From: Flavobacterium branchiophilum NBRC 15030 = ATCC 35035
Lineage (GTDB): Bacteria > Bacteroidota > Bacteroidia > Flavobacteriales > Flavobacteriaceae
Direction of reading: 5' to 3'
NCBI RefSeq assembly: GCF_002217205.1
Contig: NZ_MUGT01000012.1
Location: 1-44,219 of the forward strand
DNA: 44,219 bases
The notes under the pieces were generated by a model. That model did not search any database and was not told the origin of the DNA. It saw only the letters and a list, made by a program, of their open reading frames with translations. Each line of letters begins with the position of its first letter. Positions within the stretch are counted from its first letter, which is position 1. Positions 7,491 to 15,888 of this stretch are shown in pieces. Position numbers and translations under genes: made by a program.

Positions 7491-8345
7491 ATGGAAAAAA
7501 AAATGATTGAAATAGGAAAATACAATACGCTAACCATACTTCGAGACACAAAAGTAGGCTTATTTCTTGGCAACGGAAACGAGGCCGAAGATATTTTGTT
7601 GCCCAATAAATATGTTCCCAAGCATTTTCAAATTGGCAACGAATTAACCGTTTTTGTTTATCTCGATCACGAAGAACGTCCTGTTGCCACCACACTCGAA
7701 CCTTATATATTACTTAACGAATTTGCTTTATTAAGAGTAAATTATGTAAATAAAATAGGGGCTTTTATGGATTGGGGGCTCGAAAAAGACATCCTCGTAC
7801 CCTTCAAAGAACAAGCCAGACCAATGGAAAAAGGCAAGCGTTACCTCGTATATCTATACCTCGACTCCAAAACAAATAGACTTGTAGCGTCTAGCAAAAC
7901 TAACCAATTTCTAAAAAACGACACCCTTTCTATACAAAAAGGAGATGAAGTAGATTTAATCGTATCCCACATCACCGATTTGGGCATCAACGTCATCATC
8001 AACAAACAACACAAAGGATTGCTATACAAAGACGAAGTTTTTGACGAAAATATCAGAACAGGCGACCGACTCGTTGGCTACATCAAAAACATCAGGCCCG
8101 ATAACAAAATAGATGTATCGCTCCAAAAACAAGGCTTTGAAAACATAGAACCCAACGCCGAAAAAATCCTTTTTGAACTCCAAGCCAATAGGGGTTTCCT
8201 ACGTCTTACAGACCATTCACACCCCGAAGACATCAAAACAGTACTCAAAATGAGTAAAAAAACATTCAAAAAAGCCATCGGAACTTTATACAAAAACCGA
8301 GAAATCGACATCAAACCCGATGGGATATACCTTATAACCAAATAA
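7491..8345 (+). CDS. CvfB/YitL-like S1 RNA-binding protein
   Basis: 284 residues; an in-frame ATG also lies at 7503, so the first four residues are uncertain. The order of domains fits the CvfB family: three S1-like OB-folds (about 5-65, 70-135, 145-205) and a C-terminal winged helix (about 225-284). S1 signatures include VNKIGAFMDWGLEKDILVPF and ITDLGINVIINKQHKGLLY. In Staphylococcus CvfB binds RNA and affects virulence genes; the role in Bacteroidetes is not known. It lies 64 bp after exbD and could be read through from it. Confidence 0.85.
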   Translation: MEKKMIEIGKYNTLTILRDTKVGLFLGNGNEAEDILLPNKYVPKHFQIGNELTVFVYLDHEERPVATTLEPYILLNEFALLRVNYVNKIGAFMDWGLEKDILVPFKEQARPMEKGKRYLVYLYLDSKTNRLVASSKTNQFLKNDTLSIQKGDEVDLIVSHITDLGINVIINKQHKGLLYKDEVFDENIRTGDRLVGYIKNIRPDNKIDVSLQKQGFENIEPNAEKILFELQANRGFLRLTDHSHPEDIKTVLKMSKKTFKKAIGTLYKNREIDIKPDGIYLITK

Positions 8346-8352
8346 TTTTTTT

Positions 8353-8473
8353 GGGCACCTTATCCGTCCTCCACTCCCGCTTTTTTTTCTTGCCGCAAAA
8401 CCCATAAAACCGTCGAGCGGCAAGAAAAAAAGAGCTCCGTTCAGGCCGGGGTGCGGGCATACTCCTAGGTGCC
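8353..8473. repeat. G+C-rich REP-like palindromic intergenic element
   Basis: This is far richer in G+C than its surroundings. The outer arms GGCACCT (8354-8360) and AGGTGCC (8467-8473) are complementary. The inner arms TTTTTTTCTTGCCGC (8382-8396) and GCGGCAAGAAAAAAA (8417-8431) are a perfect 15-bp inverted repeat around a 20-base loop. The last arm is followed by no gene start, and the inner stem would also work as a terminator for the CvfB-like gene. Similar ccactcccgc...cgggc palindromes are scattered between genes in flavobacterial genomes; that link is from memory. Confidence 0.7.
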
Positions 8474-8531
8474 ATCTGCCATATCGCCACGTATGGCATG
8501 ATCCAAAGTTCGTTTATACAAAAATTGGGTT

Positions 8532-8562
8532 ATACCAAATATTTTATATGTATATTTGGTAT
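8532..8562. promoter_or_regulatory. Perfect 11-bp inverted repeat, operator-like
   Basis: ATACCAAATAT (8532-8542) and ATATTTGGTAT (8552-8562) are perfect inverted copies nine bases apart, about 75 bases before the dioxygenase start. The same 11-mer recurs in other gaps (see findings). It may be a regulator site; no protein can be assigned. Confidence 0.4.
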
Positions 8563-8599
8563 TAAAAACGTTTTATTCTTAAAAATGGTTAAATCTAGG

Positions 8600-8607
8600 T
8601 ATTTTTG
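8600..8607 (+). promoter_or_regulatory. Candidate -7 box for ygiD
   Basis: TATTTTTG matches TAnnTTTG, 30 bases before the ATG at 8638. No clear TTTG partner is seen upstream. Confidence 0.3.
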
Positions 8608-8637
8608 ATATTTTTACGTTTCTAAAACCAATATACC

Positions 8638-9468
8638 ATGAATTTACATCAATTTGAAAATTGGACCAACACATTACACCAAATCGATACCCCAATGCCC
8701 GCTTTATTCATCGGACACGGTTCGCCCATGAATGCCATCGAAACCAATGAGTTTACACAATCATGGCAACTATTAGGACAAAAAATCCCAACACCACAAG
8801 CCATTTTGGTTATTTCTGCCCATTGGCTCACCAAAAAAACACATATAACAGCCATGGAAAACCCCAAAACGATTCACGATTTTGGAGGTTTTCCTCAAGC
8901 CCTATTCGATGTGCAATATTCCGCAAAAGGAAATACAACTTTAGCACAAGAAATCCAACAAATTAGCCAACCAAACCACATTTTTCTCAACGAAACTTGG
9001 GGCTTAGACCATGGTACTTGGAGTATTTTAGCTCAAATGTATCCACAAGCCACAATTCCTGTTTTGCAATTGAGTATCGATTATGATAAACCAGCAGCTT
9101 ATCATTTTGAATTGGCCCAAAAATTAAAAAACCTGCGTCAAAAAGGAGTATTAATTATAGGAAGCGGCAACATGATACATAATTTAAAGCTATTGGCATG
9201 GGACAAAATGCAAGTTCCAAATTACGGCTATGATTGGGCCCAAGAAATGAATCATATTTTGAAAGAAAAAATACTGACAAACGACTTCAAAGCGTTATTG
9301 AATTACTCGAATCTTGGCCATGCTAGTACCCTTGCCATCCCAACCCCCGATCATTATTTGCCTCTTATATATAGTGTTGCACTCCAAAAACCAACAGATG
9401 AGGTTCATTTTTTTAATGATCAATTAGTTGCAGGTTCCCTCAGCATGACTTCTGTAATTTGGAAGTAA
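8638..9468 (+). CDS. ygiD: 4,5-DOPA-extradiol-type dioxygenase (LigB family, YgiD-like)
   Basis: 276 residues. A cytoplasmic extradiol ring-cleaving dioxygenase fold (LigB/DODA superfamily). The metal-binding histidines sit in FIGHGSPMNA (about 24-33), ISAHWL (about 60-65) and the later WGLDHGTWS (about 120-128). In Escherichia coli YgiD opens L-DOPA; the true substrate here is unknown. It has its own upstream region with an inverted repeat and a -7 box, and about 100 bp separates it from gcvH, so it is probably transcribed alone. Start chosen at ATG 8638, 20-odd residues before the GHGSP motif as in relatives. Confidence 0.88.
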   Translation: MNLHQFENWTNTLHQIDTPMPALFIGHGSPMNAIETNEFTQSWQLLGQKIPTPQAILVISAHWLTKKTHITAMENPKTIHDFGGFPQALFDVQYSAKGNTTLAQEIQQISQPNHIFLNETWGLDHGTWSILAQMYPQATIPVLQLSIDYDKPAAYHFELAQKLKNLRQKGVLIIGSGNMIHNLKLLAWDKMQVPNYGYDWAQEMNHILKEKILTNDFKALLNYSNLGHASTLAIPTPDHYLPLIYSVALQKPTDEVHFFNDQLVAGSLSMTSVIWK

Positions 9469-9530
9469 AACAGTAAATATTTTAATGAAAAAGAATTATA
9501 AAAAAATAACGTAAATATCACAAAATTTAA

Positions 9531-9538
9531 TAATTTTG
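9531..9538 (+). promoter_or_regulatory. Candidate -7 box for gcvH
   Basis: TAATTTTG matches TAnnTTTG, about 47 bases before the ATG at 9585. The upstream TTTG element is not evident. No glycine-riboswitch-like structure is seen in the gap. Confidence 0.4.
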
Positions 9539-9584
9539 CAATTCAAAACATTAGATAGTAACCATTAATAAATTGATAAATATA

Positions 9585-9965
9585 ATGACAATTCCATCAA
9601 ATTTAAAATATACCAAAGACCACGAATGGGTTAGCCTAGAAGGTGAAATAGCAACAGTAGGTATCACCGATTTTGCACAAAAAGAACTTGGCGACATCGT
9701 ATATGTAGAAGTAGAAACACTGGACCAAACACTAGACAAAGACGAAGTTTTTGGTACAGTAGAAGCCGTAAAAACCGTTTCGGATTTATTTTTACCGCTT
9801 TCTGGCGAAATTATCGAATTTAATGACTCATTAGAAAGCAAACCTGAAACTGTCAATTCAGACCCTTATGGAGCAGGTTGGATGATCAAAGTAAAAATAA
9901 ACAATCCCGCTGAAATGGATCAGCTTTTAACTAGTGAGCAGTATCAAGAGCTTATCGGTGCTTAA
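9585..9965 (+). CDS. gcvH: Glycine cleavage system H protein
   Basis: 126 residues when started at ATG 9585 ([15 protein letters not shown]); a TTG-started extension to 9573 would add four residues that relatives lack. H protein carries the lipoyl arm that shuttles the aminomethyl group between the P, T and L proteins of glycine cleavage. The lipoylated lysine lies in [16 protein letters not shown] (the K of EAVK), in the standard hybrid beta-barrel. GcvP and GcvT are not in the window. The stop overlaps the VanZ-like gene, which suggests co-transcription. Confidence 0.95.
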   Translation: MTIPSNLKYTKDHEWVSLEGEIATVGITDFAQKELGDIVYVEVETLDQTLDKDEVFGTVEAVKTVSDLFLPLSGEIIEFNDSLESKPETVNSDPYGAGWMIKVKINNPAEMDQLLTSEQYQELIGA

Positions 9966-10353
9966 CAAAATTTATCTTTTTGCAGCACTTTTATGGACCT
10001 ATATCATTTTATATTTGTGTTTAGCAAGTACAAAGGATTTACCTCAAGTAAGTGTTGGAATCAAAAATTTAGATAAAGCAGTTCATTTTTGTTTTCATTT
10101 TGGGTTTGTAATTTTGTGGTATCTTTTTATGGCTTCACAAAAAAACGCTTTAGAAATCAGATTCAAAATGAAAAAAACATTCTTGGTTTCTGTCGTTTTT
10201 GGTACCTTGATAGAAATTGCCCAATTGTGTTTTACCAATTCCAGAAGTGCCGATATTATAGATGTTTTTGCAAACAGTGTAGGAGCTTATAGTGCGGTAA
10301 TTTTTTTGAAAAAAACCAAATTTTTATTCAAAAAATTCAATTTAATATCATAA
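9958..10353 (+). CDS. VanZ-like family membrane protein
   Basis: About 131 residues from GTG 9958 (reading [14 protein letters not shown]), overlapping gcvH by eight bases; a longer GTG start at 9934 is also open but overlaps gcvH by 32. Four membrane segments are visible: about 4-24, 45-63, 73-95 and 101-115. The family pattern is clear: [16 protein letters not shown], then [29 protein letters not shown], with conserved D-K-x-x-H and E-x-x-Q...D-x-x-D-x-x-x-N. VanZ relatives give low-level teicoplanin resistance in enterococci, but the flavobacterial function is unknown. Confidence 0.8.
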   Translation: MLNKIYLFAALLWTYIILYLCLASTKDLPQVSVGIKNLDKAVHFCFHFGFVILWYLFMASQKNALEIRFKMKKTFLVSVVFGTLIEIAQLCFTNSRSADIIDVFANSVGAYSAVIFLKKTKFLFKKFNLIS

Positions 10354-10380
10354 AAAAAACCTTCTTTAGAAGGTTTTTTT
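10353..10380 (+). terminator. Rho-independent terminator after the VanZ-like gene
   Basis: AAAAAAACCTTC and GAAGGTTTTTTT form a perfect 12-bp stem around loop TTTA, starting at the stop codon and ending in a T-run. Confidence 0.88.
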
Positions 10381-10446
10381 ATTTTATTCTCCAACCATTT
10401 TCAAGTGGTTTGGTATGTTGTTTAAAAGGTTTTTTATATCAAATAG

Positions 10447-10540
10447 CAATGTCGTTTAGTTCATCAAAATATAGTCATAATGGCACTTCAACGTTGATAA
10501 AAAGGATTGATTCGAATGAATGCTAAACTAAACGACATTG
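10447..10540. mobile_element. 94-bp MITE-like element with 15-bp terminal inverted repeats
   Basis: CAATGTCGTTTAGTT (10447-10461) and AACTAAACGACATTG (10526-10540) are a perfect inverted repeat enclosing 64 bases without an open frame. The arrangement matches a miniature inverted-repeat element or a solo remnant of an insertion sequence. No clear target duplication flanks it, and no transposase with such ends is in the window. It lies between two convergent transcription units. Confidence 0.5.
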
Positions 10541-10603
10541 TATTCAATATATTTATAAAATAAGGAAAGATGCAAAGTTGGTTTTTTTAAAAAAATAATG
10601 CTG

Positions 10604-12265
10604 TTATTTCAAATTTTTAAAATAAGACAATAATACAACGTCATTTATATTTGTAGGGGTGAATATTTCCAAAATGCTGGCTCTTTTTTCAATAATAAAA
10701 GTATTCCAAACCTTGTCGAGCTCCATTTCGTTCGAGGCTTCAAAATATTCCAATTGATGCATCTTTGCAAGGTGTTGTGCCGATAAATCATGTTGGGTTT
10801 CAAAAAACTGATTGAAAACAGGATTTTCATCGTGTCCTGGCAATATTCTAAATATTCCACCACCTTTATTATTGAGTAAAATTATTTTAAAATGCTCAGG
10901 AATATAAGTGTTCCAAAGGGCATTATTGTCATAAAAAAAGCTAATATCTCCCGATATCAATATTGTTGGTACTCTAGCAGCAACGGCCGCCCCAACAGCC
11001 GTAGAGGTACAGCCATCGATCCCACTGGTTCCTCTATTACAAAAAACTTTTATAGATGGGTGAATATCAAATAATTGAGCATACCTAATAGAAGAACTGT
11101 TGCCAATTTGTAACATCGATTGATGAGGTAACCTTTTTAAAATATATTCAAAAACTTTGAAATCAGAAAAAGGAAGGTTTTGCAAGTATTGGTTGTGTTT
11201 TAACTTCCTGTATTCTTGTATAATTTTGTTTTTTTTAAAGTAATTGCTTTCTATTTTGTTATTAAGAACATATATATTTTCAAAAAATAAATTAATATTA
11301 CAAGTTATATGAGCTGTTAATGCAGCATAAGTATCATAAGCCCGAAGCGAATCTACATGCCAATGGTGTAGGGGTTTGTATTTTCGGAGTAGGGTTTTGA
11401 TGCGTTTTGAAACTATCATTCCACCAAAAGTAAGCAATAATTGTGGCTGAAAATCAGCCATTGCAGTATCGTCAAATGGTGTTATGTGAGTGTCTATATT
11501 TGAAATAAAATCAGGATGATGCCAATTGGAGTTACATTCTGTAAGCACAACTATCGACGGGTCTGCCGCCACAATAGGTGTCCAATGTTGATCGACAACG
11601 TGTGGATTTTCTGATCCAACTAATAGTAATTTTTTGCTAGAATCATTCCAAATTTTCCTAAAATTTTCCCAATTAATATTGTTATCTTCAAATGTTTGGG
11701 GTTCATTTTCTAATAAGTTAATCTTTAAAGTGCTTGACGGAACTGTTTCGTACAGCGGTTCTTCAAAGGGAGCATTCAAATGGACGGGGCCTTTATATTG
11801 AAGGGCTTTTTGAATGGAAAGAGCTATTGTTTTATGGTTTTGTTCAGAATCAATTTCAGACAATGTATGACTTTCTAAAATATGATTGCTAAAAACATGG
11901 TGCTGACGGATGGTTTGCCCGTCGCCAATGTCTATTTTGTCAACTGGTCGGTCTGCAGAAATAACAATTAAAGGGATTTGACTATAATAGGCCTCAGCAA
12001 TGGCAGGATAATAGTTGAGTAATGCAGAGCCCGAAGTACAAACTAAAACAACAGGTTCTTGTAATTGCTGTGCCATGCCTAAGGCAAAAAAAGCTGCCGA
12101 ACGTTCATCAACAATACTGTAACATGAAAAAAATGGGTGGTTTACAAAACCAATTGTAAGTGGAGCATTTCTCGAACCTGGCGAAATGACGATATGTTTG
12201 ACCTCTTTTAGCAAACATATTTGTATAATGCTTTGAGCTAAAGGAATTTTTGGATAGAAACTCAT
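10604..12265 (-). CDS. menD: 2-succinyl-5-enolpyruvyl-6-hydroxy-3-cyclohexene-1-carboxylate synthase (MenD)
   Basis: 553 residues from ATG 12265 (MSFYPKIPLAQSII); an ATG seven codons upstream (12286) is open but relatives begin at the PKIPLAQ segment, and a TATTTTTG box on the minus strand at 12284-12291 would place the transcript start between the two. The enzyme joins isochorismate and 2-oxoglutarate with thiamine diphosphate in menaquinone synthesis. Visible motifs: ISPGSRNAPL near 33, VDERSAAFFALGMA near 60 and the thiamine-diphosphate GDISFFYDNNALWN near 440. Other men genes are outside the window. Confidence 0.93.
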   Translation of the reverse strand: MSFYPKIPLAQSIIQICLLKEVKHIVISPGSRNAPLTIGFVNHPFFSCYSIVDERSAAFFALGMAQQLQEPVVLVCTSGSALLNYYPAIAEAYYSQIPLIVISADRPVDKIDIGDGQTIRQHHVFSNHILESHTLSEIDSEQNHKTIALSIQKALQYKGPVHLNAPFEEPLYETVPSSTLKINLLENEPQTFEDNNINWENFRKIWNDSSKKLLLVGSENPHVVDQHWTPIVAADPSIVVLTECNSNWHHPDFISNIDTHITPFDDTAMADFQPQLLLTFGGMIVSKRIKTLLRKYKPLHHWHVDSLRAYDTYAALTAHITCNINLFFENIYVLNNKIESNYFKKNKIIQEYRKLKHNQYLQNLPFSDFKVFEYILKRLPHQSMLQIGNSSSIRYAQLFDIHPSIKVFCNRGTSGIDGCTSTAVGAAVAARVPTILISGDISFFYDNNALWNTYIPEHFKIILLNNKGGGIFRILPGHDENPVFNQFFETQHDLSAQHLAKMHQLEYFEASNEMELDKVWNTFIIEKRASILEIFTPTNINDVVLLSYFKNLK

Positions 12266-12438
12266 TTTTAAAATATTTTTGAACAAAAATAATCAAAAAT
12301 TGTAAATATAAATTAATTAAATATGTCAAATCATTTGAAATTATTAATGTTTTAATTTACAACGATAAAATTTGTTTTTTACCGAATTCAGAATTTTTTT
12401 CATATAATTTTAGTTCTTTTTTGTATATTTATCTTATA

Positions 12439-12470
12439 TTTGCAATCTAAAAATTAATATATTATTTTTG
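12439..12470 (+). promoter_or_regulatory. Candidate promoter of the polysaccharide locus
   Basis: TTTG (12439-12442), 20 bases, then TATTTTTG (12463-12470) fit the Bacteroidetes -33/-7 pattern, 29 bases before the ATG at 12500. A second box TATATTTG overlaps at 12435-12442. Confidence 0.5.
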
Positions 12471-12499
12471 TATAAATTTTACCGATAAAAATTAAAATT

Positions 12500-13075
12500 A
12501 TGAATGAATTTTTTGCACATGAAACAGCCGTAATTGATGATAATAGTCTAATAGGTATCGGAACTAAAATTTGGCATTTTTCACATATAATGTCTCATTG
12601 TGTTATTGGTACTTCTTGTAATATTGGTCAGAATGTGGTTATTTCTCCACAAGTTATTTTAGGGAATAACGTTAAAATACAAAATAATGTATCTGTCTAT
12701 ACAGGAGTTGAATGTGAAGACGACGTTTTTTTAGGTCCTTCAATGGTTTTTACTAATGTATTAAACCCTAGAAGTGCCATTAATAGAAAAGAGCAATATA
12801 GTAAAACAATTGTTCAAAAAGGGGCTTCAATTGGAGCAAATGCTACCGTAGTTTGTGGTAATACTATTGGGAAATATGCTTTAGTTGGTGCGGGCGCCGT
12901 AATTACAAAATCATTACCTGATTATTCGCTTTGGGTTGGAAATCCTGCCAAACAGATAGGTTGGGTTAGTGAATATGGACATCGATTGCATTTTGATGAC
13001 AATAATATTGCAATTTGTCCAGAATCAGGACAACAATATGAGTTGAGAGAAAATAAAGTTACAGAAATTTTGTAA
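12500..13075 (+). CDS. wbpD: WbpD/WlbB-like UDP-sugar N-acetyltransferase
   Basis: 191 residues, a left-handed beta-helix acyltransferase with repeated hexapeptides from about residue 11 to 150 (for example IGIGTKIWHFSHIM, VIGTSCNIGQNVVIS, ASIGANATVVCGNTIG). The N-terminal FAHETAVID and C-terminal VGNPAKQIGWVSEYGHRL match the WbpD/WlbB group, which acetylates the 3-amino group of UDP-2-acetamido-3-amino-2,3-dideoxy-glucuronate. It is followed 33 bp later by a WbpB-like dehydrogenase from the same pathway. WbpA and WbpE, needed before this step, are absent from the window. Confidence 0.85.
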   Translation: MNEFFAHETAVIDDNSLIGIGTKIWHFSHIMSHCVIGTSCNIGQNVVISPQVILGNNVKIQNNVSVYTGVECEDDVFLGPSMVFTNVLNPRSAINRKEQYSKTIVQKGASIGANATVVCGNTIGKYALVGAGAVITKSLPDYSLWVGNPAKQIGWVSEYGHRLHFDDNNIAICPESGQQYELRENKVTEIL

Positions 13076-13108
13076 TGTTTATTAATTAAGAATATTATTA
13101 TAAAAAGT

Positions 13109-14077
13109 ATGAAAAATTTTGCCCTTATTGGAGTTGCGGGATTTATAGCTCCAAGACATTTAAAAGCCATTAAAGAAACTAAAAACAATTTAGTAGCAGC
13201 ATTAGATAAATTTGACAGTGTTGGTATTATGGATAGTTATTTTCCAGCTACAAGTTTTTTTACAGAATTTGAGCGTTTTGACAGACATATAACCAACAAT
13301 ATCAACGAAAAAAATATTCCATTGGATTATGTTTCTATTTGTACTCCAAATTATTTGCATGATTCAAACATTCGTTTTGCACTACGTCAAGGAGCCGATG
13401 CCATTTGCGAAAAACCTTTGGTACTAAATCCTTGGAATATTGATGCTTTAGCAAAAAACGAAATCGAAACAGGCAAAAAAGTATATACGATTTTACAACT
13501 TCGATTGCATCCCAGTATTATTGCACTGAAAAACAAAGTGGCAAACGGCCCAAAGGATAAAATATACGACATTGATTTAACCTATTTAACCTCAAGAGGC
13601 AACTGGTATTACACTACTTGGAAAGCCGATGTTAGCAAATCAGGTGGGGTTGCATCCAATATTGGAGTTCATTTTTATGATATGCTCAGTTGGATTTTTG
13701 GTGATGTAGTAAAAAATGATGTACATTTGCATTCTTTTGATAGAGCTGCTGGATATTTAGAATTTAAACAAGCCCGAGTTAGATGGTTTTTGTCTATAAA
13801 CAGCAATACGTTACCAAAAGAAGTGGTTGCAAGAAATCAAACTACCTATCGATCGATCAAAATGGATGGCGAAGAAATAGAGTTTAGCGATGGATTCAAA
13901 GATTTGCATACTGCAAGTTATGAAGATATTTTGAGTGGAGGAGGATTTGGATTGACAGAAGCACGTACATCAATTGAAATCATTCAAACGATAAGAAATG
14001 CCGCATTGCAACCTTTGACAAACGACTACCATCCGTTTTGTAAATTAGAACAAAGTAAACATCCATTTGAGAAATAA
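13109..14077 (+). CDS. wbpB: WbpB/WlbA-like UDP-GlcNAcA 3-dehydrogenase (Gfo/Idh/MocA)
   Basis: 322 residues. NAD-dependent oxidation at C3 of UDP-N-acetylglucosaminuronate, which sets up transamination to the 2,3-diamino sugar. The N-terminal Rossmann fold starts FALIGVAGFIAPRHLKAIKE; the family's catalytic segment is ICEKPLVLNP near 108-117; the C-terminal domain has GGVASNIGVHFYDMLSWIFGD near 182-202. The GVAGFIAPRHLKA start is characteristic of WlbA/WbpB rather than general Gfo/Idh proteins. It forms a pair with the acetyltransferase before it. After it comes a 375-bp gap with a new promoter. Confidence 0.85.
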   Translation: MKNFALIGVAGFIAPRHLKAIKETKNNLVAALDKFDSVGIMDSYFPATSFFTEFERFDRHITNNINEKNIPLDYVSICTPNYLHDSNIRFALRQGADAICEKPLVLNPWNIDALAKNEIETGKKVYTILQLRLHPSIIALKNKVANGPKDKIYDIDLTYLTSRGNWYYTTWKADVSKSGGVASNIGVHFYDMLSWIFGDVVKNDVHLHSFDRAAGYLEFKQARVRWFLSINSNTLPKEVVARNQTTYRSIKMDGEEIEFSDGFKDLHTASYEDILSGGGFGLTEARTSIEIIQTIRNAALQPLTNDYHPFCKLEQSKHPFEK

Positions 14078-14283
14078 TTATTTTGATTACAAAAAATGAT
14101 GGATAACAATAATAATAATTTTGTAATTGATCATAAACACATCATTATTTATATAACATGGAAGTAATAAATATACAAAAAACGGATTAAAATATTTTTT
14201 TTGCATCTAATTAAAATATATAATGTTGTTTTTTGTAAAATTTTAGAAAAGTATTTGATAGGAATTGAGTTCATTATTAAGTA

Positions 14284-14313
14284 TTTGATAAATAATAAAA
14301 TAATATATTTTTG
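14284..14313 (+). promoter_or_regulatory. Candidate promoter for the capEFG-wzx operon
   Basis: TTTG (14284-14287), 18 bases, then TATTTTTG (14306-14313). Transcription from here gives a leader of about 130 bases before capE. Confidence 0.5.
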
Positions 14314-14340
14314 TACTTATTTTAAATATGTTGTTTTTAA

Positions 14341-14442
14341 AATAATATAAACCGATTTACAGGAACACAAAATCCTTATAATCAGCAGTATAAGAAAAAT
14401 TTGATTATTGAAATGAGTAAAGCTGCGGTTGTTTGGAAATAA
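14341..14442 (+). pseudogene. Possible 3' remnant of a lost gene
   Basis: After a stop at 14338-14340 an open frame of 33 codons runs to TAA 14440-14442, with no usable start near its beginning. It reads NINRFTGTQNPYNQ... and ends MSKAAVVWK, more protein-like in composition than the surrounding A/T-rich DNA. I cannot name the family. It could be chance. Confidence 0.3.
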
Positions 14443-14452
14443 AAAATAAAAA

Positions 14453-15481
14453 ATGAATGAAACATTATTAATAACAGGGGGTACTGGTTCTTTTGGAAAC
14501 GCCGTCTTACAAAGATTTTTGCTAGGAAATAGATTTTCTGAAATTAGAATCTTATCAAGAGATGAGAAAAAGCAAGACGACATGAGAAGACGATTGAACA
14601 ATCCAAAAATTAAATTCTATTTAGGAGATGTTCGAGATTACAATAGTATCATTAATGCTTTTAGAGGTGTTGATTACGTTTTTCATGCAGCAGCATTGAA
14701 ACAAGTTCCTTCTTGTGAGTTTTTCCCAATGGAAGCCTTTAAAACAAATGTAGTTGGCACCCAAAATGTGATTCAAGCTGCAGCCTTTCATAACGTAAAA
14801 AAAGTAATTTGTTTAAGTACAGACAAGGCAGCATATCCAATAAATGCTATGGGTATTTCGAAGGCCATGATGGAAAAAGTAGCAATAGCAGAATCTAGAA
14901 ATCTTCCAAATACCGTAGTTTGTTTAACACGATATGGCAACGTAATGGCCTCGAGGGGTTCGGTTATTCCATTATTTATAGAACAAATTAAAAATGGATC
15001 TGATATTACCATTACCGATCCTTCCATGACACGTTTTTTAATGAGCCTTGATGATGCAGTGGATTTAGTTTTATTTGCTTTTGATCATGGTAATTCGGGC
15101 GATTTATTTGTAAACAAAGCCCCATCATCTACGGTTAATGACTTGGCAATTGCACTTCAAAATATTGCTAATACACAGTGTAATATAAAAATTATTGGCA
15201 CTAGACATGGAGAAAAAGTTTATGAAACCCTGTGCACAAGAGAAGAAATGTTAAAATCTGAAGATATGGGTGATTTTTATAGAATTCCAGCAGATAATAG
15301 AGATTTAAATTATGCCTTGTTTTTTTCCGAAGGAGATTCTAAAATTAGTGAAATTAATGATTACAATTCACACAACACAACGTTGTTAACCATCAGCGAA
15401 ATTGAAATTTTATTAAAGAAATTGCCATATATAAAGAAAGTACTTTTAGATGAAACAATTTCAGATTATTTAGTAGAGTAA
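14453..15481 (+). CDS. capE: UDP-GlcNAc 4,6-dehydratase / 5-epimerase (CapE/FnlA/WbjB)
   Basis: 342 residues. First enzyme of UDP-N-acetyl-L-fucosamine synthesis. The Rossmann site TGGTGSFG is at 8-15, followed by LSRDEKKQDDMRRRL, AAALKQVPSCEFFPMEA near 82-98, and the active-site stretch STDKAAYPINAMGISK near 122-137, in which Met replaces the usual SDR tyrosine, as in the FlaA1/CapE group. VMASRGSVIPLF near 164 is also typical. capF and capG follow, completing the pathway, so capE is a firmer name than the related pilin-sugar dehydratases. Confidence 0.92.
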   Translation: MNETLLITGGTGSFGNAVLQRFLLGNRFSEIRILSRDEKKQDDMRRRLNNPKIKFYLGDVRDYNSIINAFRGVDYVFHAAALKQVPSCEFFPMEAFKTNVVGTQNVIQAAAFHNVKKVICLSTDKAAYPINAMGISKAMMEKVAIAESRNLPNTVVCLTRYGNVMASRGSVIPLFIEQIKNGSDITITDPSMTRFLMSLDDAVDLVLFAFDHGNSGDLFVNKAPSSTVNDLAIALQNIANTQCNIKIIGTRHGEKVYETLCTREEMLKSEDMGDFYRIPADNRDLNYALFFSEGDSKISEINDYNSHNTTLLTISEIEILLKKLPYIKKVLLDETISDYLVE

Positions 15482-15485
15482 TAAG

Positions 15486-15875
15486 ATGCAAGTTATTAAA
15501 GGAGCTACATTTGAAGATTTTAGAGGAATTGTAAAGTTTGTAAATGATTTTGACATGACTAAAGTGGTTAGAATGTACAGTATTTATCCAAATAAAAATG
15601 TAATTAGAGCTTGGCAAGGACATAAAATGGAGTATAAATGGTTTTTTGTTGCAAAAGGTGCCATATTAGTAAAAGTTAGAAACATGCTTACCAATGAAGT
15701 ACATGATTTTCATCTTTCAGAAAATGAAGCTCAAATATTAGAAATTTCTGGAGGTAATTACAATGGATTTAAAGCCTTAACAGAAGATTCTATATTGATA
15801 GTATATTCCAATTTTAGTGTAAAGGAATCATTACTAGATGATTACAGACAGTCGATAGAAGCATATCCATGGTAA
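15486..15875 (+). CDS. WxcM/FdtA-like cupin, putative sugar isomerase
   Basis: 129 residues, a single RmlC-type cupin domain. Features: FEDFRGIVKFVNDFDM at the N-terminus, the beta-barrel segment RAWQGHKMEYKWFFVAKGAILVKVRN and the ILEISGGNYNGFKAL turn. Relatives isomerise or epimerise nucleotide keto-sugars (FdtA, QdtA, WxcM C-terminal domain). It lies 4 bp after capE and 13 bp before capF, inside the L-FucNAc operon, yet the classic three-enzyme route does not need it. It may act on the CapE keto-intermediate or make a second sugar. The second cupin-like region in CapF is unrelated in sequence detail. Confidence 0.7.
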   Translation: MQVIKGATFEDFRGIVKFVNDFDMTKVVRMYSIYPNKNVIRAWQGHKMEYKWFFVAKGAILVKVRNMLTNEVHDFHLSENEAQILEISGGNYNGFKALTEDSILIVYSNFSVKESLLDDYRQSIEAYPW

Positions 15876-15888
15876 AAAATAATATCAA

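Larger units (their letters stand above)
14078..14452. other. 375-bp A/T-rich gap with promoter and gene remnant
   Basis: No intact gene. The first 200 bases are almost pure A/T with no convincing ORF. The right part holds a promoter (14284-14313) and a start-less open frame (14341-14442) that reads like a gene tail; both are listed separately. The gap splits the wbpD-wbpB pair from the capEFG group, and may mark a junction where the locus was remodelled. Confidence 0.5.

Noticed and set aside
9540..9584. Glycine riboswitch before gcvH
   Set aside because: The gap is about 45 bases after the -7 box, too short for a glycine aptamer.
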